NCBI GenBank assembly: GCA_003155335.1 | Contig: PMCG01000052.1 | Location: 2,006-8,151 of the forward strand | Length of the DNA: 6,146 nucleotides | Direction: 5' to 3' | Source of the DNA: Acidobacteriota bacterium | Lineage (GTDB): Bacteria > Acidobacteriota > Vicinamibacteria > Fen-336 | Part shown: one piece after another, positions 4,110-6,146 of the stretch | How the letters are laid out: each line of letters opens with the position of its first letter | Position numbering within the stretch: position 1 is the first letter of the stretch | Program-made: the position numbers and the translations under genes | The notes under the pieces: model-generated | What the model was told of the DNA's origin: nothing | Database searches by the model: none | The model's input: only the letters and a program-made list of their open reading frames with translations

Positions 4110-6146
4110 CTAGTTGCTCTGCAGTGCCTTCAAGCGCTTGCCGTCGGCTGTGACTCGCAGCACGTACTCCTCCGAGTTCCCGTCACGATCGCCGCGCAGG
4201 GGCAGCACAGAGAAGCCCTGGAGGTACACTGTCCACACTCCAGCGAGGGGGCTATCGATCACGACTCGCTCAGGACTGGCAGCGGTGGCGCCGTCGAGGT
4301 TGACGTCCGACGTCGGATAGTTGGGGTCGAGCAGGAGCATGTCCAGGTCATTGGTCGGATAGCGGCCCCAGTTGCCCTCCCAGGACAGCTCGAAGACTAC
4401 CTGAGCCGTTCCGGTGGGAATGTTCACCTGCACTGGGATCAGGTCGTCCTGCTGTATTCGACCCAGCGCGGTCGGCGGACCCTGACGGCCACGTGTGCGT
4501 TCAATGACCAAATCGGCTGCGACCCTGCCGGCATTGGTCCAATCGCCTTGGATAGCCACGCGCACGAGCCCTGTTTGCGGATTGTCGAGCGTGATCGCCT
4601 GATCTGATTTGATGTACGCCTCACAGGCATTGGTGGGCGCCAGGGAGCAAGGCGACGACCACGTGGACGTGGGCGCGTCTGCAATGCGCACGAGCAGATC
4701 GTCGCCGAAGATCTGGTTCTGCTGCTCCGACGGCAGCTCGGGGGTGATGTGGCTGAATCTCACCACGAACTGGTCGGTCCACACGTCCGCGGGCACGAAG
4801 AACTGCGCGACCTCGCCAGGCTTGAGCAGGTCCACGTGCGCGGAGAAGGAGTCGCCGTGGAAGACGACGGGGCGGAAGCCGAGCGCGCCGATGTTCTGCT
4901 GGACAAAGCTGGTCGGGAACGAGCGCTCGATCATCGAGCTCACGCGACCCCCTTTGAGCATAGCGAGGGCAGCAGGCACGTCGAGGAACCCGTGCCCTTG
5001 GTCGATGCGCTTCGAACCGTCGCCCAGCAGGCGCGGATTGGCGCCAGCGATGAGCGCGTTGCGGATCTGCGCCGCGCTGGCTCGCGGCGCCGCGTGACGT
5101 AGCAGGGCCGCCGCACCAGCAACGGTCGGGGCCGAGAAGGACGTGCCGGACACGAAGCTCAGCGGCGCGCGGACTGTGCCGGCCAGACAGGCGGGATCGC
5201 CCTCGCAGGTCCCCTGGGCCCAGACCCAGACGCCGTTCGCGGTGATGTCCGGGTCGAATCGCCCGTCAGCTGTCGGACCGCGAGAGCTGAAGTCGGCGGT
5301 CTGTATCGCATCGGAAGGCCGAAACGCCGTGCCGCATCCCAGTCCACAATAGAAGAGGTCGGCGACCACTCGTTCATGAGCGGGTTCGCTGGCAGCGCCC
5401 ACGGTCAGCGAGCCAAAGCCGCTGCCCGGGCTGCCGCCCGTCATGGCCGCGAAGCCCGAATTGCCTGCCGAGGCCACGATCGTGATGCCTTCCTTGAGCA
5501 TCTTGGTCGTGAGCTGGTCCTCCAGGTCTCTGCCGGCAAGAATGGTCGGCCCGCCGAGGCTCATATTGACCACCTGGATGTTGAGCGCGTCGTACTGGAA
5601 TGGATCGTCCTCCGTGCCGTCACCTGCGACCGGCGCTGTGGGCGCACCTTGATTGAAGCGGTGCTTGAGCGTGATCGCGCGGTCCATCGCGGCGAGGATG
5701 GTTGATTCCGGGGCGCTGTCGCCGCTGGAAGGAAACACCTTCAATGCGTAGAGCTTGGCTCCGGGCGCAACGCCGACCATCGGTACGGAGCAGAGGGCCA
5801 CGGCCGGCGAATCGGGACACGCGCCCAAGATCGCGCTGGGCATCTCGAGCTTGAGCGCGCCCACGAACGAGCCCGCGTTGCTGAACTTGAAGAGCGCGTT
5901 CCCCGCGATCACAGTGCCGACCCATGTGCCGTGCGTGCCGTTATTCCGGCTCGTCGCGGACGCGACTGGATCGTCGGTCACGAAGCTCTCGCCGCCGATG
6001 ACCTGGCCCGCCAGCGCCGGGACGGCCGGCGAGTTCGCCACGCCCGCGTCGATCACCGCGACGATCACGCCCTGGCCGAGGTTGCCAGCGGCGTGCAGCT
6101 TGTCGGCTCCAATGAGCGCATTGGTGGAGCGGTAGTCCGCGGGCTT
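4110..6146 (-). CDS. Secreted subtilisin-family (S8) serine protease, N-terminus cut by window edge
   Basis: The frame is open from the right edge to TAG at 4110-4112, giving 678 codons in the window; the signal peptide and any propeptide lie beyond base 6146. GTG 6068 is not the true start, because the 26 upstream codons (ending LIGADKLHAAGNLGQG) are typical subtilase sequence before the first catalytic strand. Numbering from the first codon in the window: AVIDAGV carries Asp33, NGTHGTWVGT His72, ASAGNSG the oxyanion Asn229, and SGTSFSAPTVAGAAALL Ser336, so the triad is complete. After about residue 400 come two beta-rich segments, roughly 435-550 and 565-670; the last (NDLDMLLLDP ... SPLAGVWTVYLQGF ... 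EEYVLRV) resembles bacterial pre-peptidase C-terminal (PPC) domains. All eight visible cysteines form four close pairs, as expected of an extracytoplasmic protein. General extracellular proteolysis is likely; the substrate is unknown. A bacteriocin-processing role is not supported by neighbours. Confidence 0.93.
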   Translation of the reverse strand, partial: KPADYRSTNALIGADKLHAAGNLGQGVIVAVIDAGVANSPAVPALAGQVIGGESFVTDDPVASATSRNNGTHGTWVGTVIAGNALFKFSNAGSFVGALKLEMPSAILGACPDSPAVALCSVPMVGVAPGAKLYALKVFPSSGDSAPESTILAAMDRAITLKHRFNQGAPTAPVAGDGTEDDPFQYDALNIQVVNMSLGGPTILAGRDLEDQLTTKMLKEGITIVASAGNSGFAAMTGGSPGSGFGSLTVGAASEPAHERVVADLFYCGLGCGTAFRPSDAIQTADFSSRGPTADGRFDPDITANGVWVWAQGTCEGDPACLAGTVRAPLSFVSGTSFSAPTVAGAAALLRHAAPRASAAQIRNALIAGANPRLLGDGSKRIDQGHGFLDVPAALAMLKGGRVSSMIERSFPTSFVQQNIGALGFRPVVFHGDSFSAHVDLLKPGEVAQFFVPADVWTDQFVVRFSHITPELPSEQQNQIFGDDLLVRIADAPTSTWSSPCSLAPTNACEAYIKSDQAITLDNPQTGLVRVAIQGDWTNAGRVAADLVIERTRGRQGPPTALGRIQQDDLIPVQVNIPTGTAQVVFELSWEGNWGRYPTNDLDMLLLDPNYPTSDVNLDGATAASPERVVIDSPLAGVWTVYLQGFSVLPLRGDRDGNSEEYVLRVTADGKRLKALQSN

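Noticed and set aside
4266..4308. SDVNLDG in the subtilase as a dockerin-type calcium loop
   Set aside because: Only one short match occurs. Dockerins need two repeated loops with flanking helices, and this sits inside a PPC-like beta segment.
1..6146. tRNA, rRNA, riboswitch, CRISPR array, IS ends or phage genes
   Set aside because: I looked on both strands and saw no direct-repeat array, no tRNA-like cloverleaf with CCA, and no transposase or phage motifs.
3452..6146. WPD-repeat protein and subtilase as a protease/inhibitor or defence pair
   Set aside because: The genes converge rather than share an operon, and nothing in the sequences shows inhibition or self/non-self function; kept only as a speculative check.

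Overview
This is a 6.1 kb, high-GC stretch of bacterial chromosome. Gene content (a lysine 6-aminotransferase, short PilZ proteins, a phasin-like protein with a basic tail, a secreted subtilase with beta-sandwich C-terminal domains) and GC-rich codon use suggest a free-living Gram-negative of the Myxococcota/'Deltaproteobacteria' or Acidobacteriota type. That placement is an inference; there is no rRNA or other marker to fix it. No phage, IS, CRISPR or conjugation genes are visible.

Left part. Bases 1-1136 (minus) hold the first 378 codons of L-lysine 6-transaminase (lat), whose C-terminus lies beyond the left edge. A divergent intergenic region (1137-1406) separates it from a plus-strand cluster: two small single-domain PilZ proteins with overlapping ATGA stop/start (1407-1745, 1742-2038), then a 58-residue predicted membrane protein (2070-2246). 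The PilZ pair is notable because the two halves of the c-di-GMP signature look divided between the proteins.

Middle. Converging on that cluster from the minus strand are lspA (prolipoprotein signal peptidase, 2262-2753) and, 53 bases upstream of it, a phasin-like coiled-coil protein with an Arg/Ala/Ser-rich tail (2807-3208, strong Shine-Dalgarno). They probably form one transcription unit. Upstream of these, 3256 to about 3417 (minus) codes for only the C-terminal part of a DinB-family protein, a gene remnant.

Right part. A secreted protein of unnamed family (3452-4036, plus) consists of two copies of a WPDxxLGCP domain with exactly 92-residue spacing. It converges on a large secreted subtilisin-family protease (4110-6146, minus; N-terminus beyond the right edge) with an intact Asp/His/Ser triad, two beta-rich C-terminal segments and eight cysteines in four close pairs. 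Between the two convergent genes lies a perfect 30-bp palindrome of the GTAGGGGCGATTCATGAATCGCCCCTAC type, which looks like a dispersed repeat.

No single multi-gene system joins the window. Most genes are housekeeping or recognisable families. The items most worth following up are the split-motif PilZ pair, the duplicated WPD/LGCP protein, the palindrome and the DinB remnant.
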